Part shown: positions 12,419 to 12,806 of the stretch, piece by piece
Numbering within the stretch: position 1 is the first letter of the stretch
How the letters are laid out: each line of letters starts with the position of its first letter
Assembly (NCBI GenBank): GCA_937952135.1
Contig: CALFYL010000297.1
Coordinates: forward strand, 1 to 12,806
Direction: 5' to 3'
Length of the DNA: 12,806 nucleotides
Origin: an uncultured Planctomycetia bacterium
GTDB taxonomy: Bacteria > Planctomycetota > UBA1135 > GCA-002686595
Notes under the pieces: model-generated
Told to the model about the DNA's origin: nothing
What the model saw: only the letters and a program-made list of their open reading frames with translations
Database searches by the model: none
Translations under genes and position numbers: made by a program

Positions 12419-12796
12419 ATGAGCGAGCCCATCGAACTGGTCCGGCGCACGATCGAAGCCATCAACCGGCGCGACGCCGCCGCCGTCGCCGACACGCTGG
12501 CGCCGGACGTCGTGTTCGTCGACTCGCACGGCAAGCGCTTCGAGGGCCGCGAGTCGCTGATGATGGGCTGGCGCAACTACTTCGCCACCTTCCCCGACTA
12601 CCGCATCGAGATCGACAAGGAGCAGCCCGCGGTCGGCGGCGCGCTCGTGCTCGGACACGCGTCGGCGAGCTACCACGGCCGCGAGGACCGCGCGTGGCGC
12701 ATCCCGATCGCGATCCGCGCGGAGACGAAGGACGACCACGTTTCGCTCTGGCACGTGTTCGCCGACACGCACCTGCCCTACGAGAGCATGCGCTGA
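12419..12796 (+). CDS. NTF2/SnoaL-fold small protein
   Basis: Protein of 125 residues with the cone-shaped NTF2/SnoaL fold: an N-terminal helix IELVRRTIEAINRRD (5-19), LAPDVVFVDSHGKRFEGRE (27-45) as first strands with the typical glycine turn, FPDYRIEID (58-66), and C-terminal strands with IPIAIRAE (95-102) and HVSLWHVFADT (107-117). SnoaL-like members include small isomerases, hydrolases and pure binding proteins, so the fold does not give the reaction. Asp35 and His80 sit in positions that could line the cavity, but I cannot assign catalysis. Downstream of the aldo/keto reductase with its own candidate promoter. Only 10 bp follow its stop before the window ends. Confidence 0.85.
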   Translation: MSEPIELVRRTIEAINRRDAAAVADTLAPDVVFVDSHGKRFEGRESLMMGWRNYFATFPDYRIEIDKEQPAVGGALVLGHASASYHGREDRAWRIPIAIRAETKDDHVSLWHVFADTHLPYESMR

Positions 12797-12806
12797 CGCG
12801 GCCGCG

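Noticed and set aside
10550..12772. Minus-strand open frame of 740 codons spanning lipB, the reductase and the NTF2-like gene
   Set aside because: Crosses three well-supported genes and has no coherent fold; codon-bias shadow.

Overview
This is a GC-rich, densely coded bacterial stretch with eleven protein genes and very little intergenic DNA. A lipoprotein signal with a lipobox points to a bacterium with a lipoprotein-sorting envelope. The mix of families (a DUF3604-type PHP lipoprotein, an HDOD-REC-GGDEF regulator, an SLC1 carrier close to animal EAATs, and an aldo/keto reductase close to animal Kv-beta) would fit Planctomycetota, or less likely Myxococcota or Acidobacteriota. That is an inference; no rRNA or marker gene here fixes the phylum. 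No tRNA, rRNA, insertion sequence, phage gene or CRISPR array was seen.

Left part, minus strand (1-4481): a tight three-gene operon. It is transcribed as a class I/II PLP aminotransferase, then an EAAT-like acidic amino acid/dicarboxylate symporter (ATGA overlap), then acetoacetyl-CoA synthetase (4 bp gap, running off the left edge). It looks like an uptake and carbon-salvage unit: import of an acidic amino acid, transamination, and activation of acetoacetate for lipid or central metabolism.

Middle, plus strand (4582-8124): a HIT-family nucleotide hydrolase/transferase, then a membrane-anchored GT2 glycosyltransferase translationally coupled (TGATG overlap) to a secreted lipoprotein with a PHP metal-dependent phosphoesterase-like domain. 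The last two probably form an envelope-facing pair of unknown substrate.

Right-middle, minus strand (8168-11361): a signalling pair, a stand-alone Hpt phosphotransfer protein followed 19 bp later by an HDOD-REC-GGDEF diguanylate cyclase, which together look like the downstream half of a phosphorelay that makes c-di-GMP. Upstream of these lies lipB (octanoyltransferase) on the same strand but separated by a 160 bp gap with inverted repeats.

Right end, plus strand (11390-12796): a Kv-beta-like aldo/keto reductase, divergent from lipB with only 28 bp between the start codons, and a small NTF2/SnoaL-fold protein.

A recurring feature cuts across the window. All four plus-strand genes that begin after a non-coding gap have a TANNNT -10-like box ending 6-7 nt before the start codon and no usable Shine-Dalgarno sequence. 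An internal operon gene (the SLC1 symporter) instead has a clear AGGAG. This suggests leaderless transcription of first genes in this organism.
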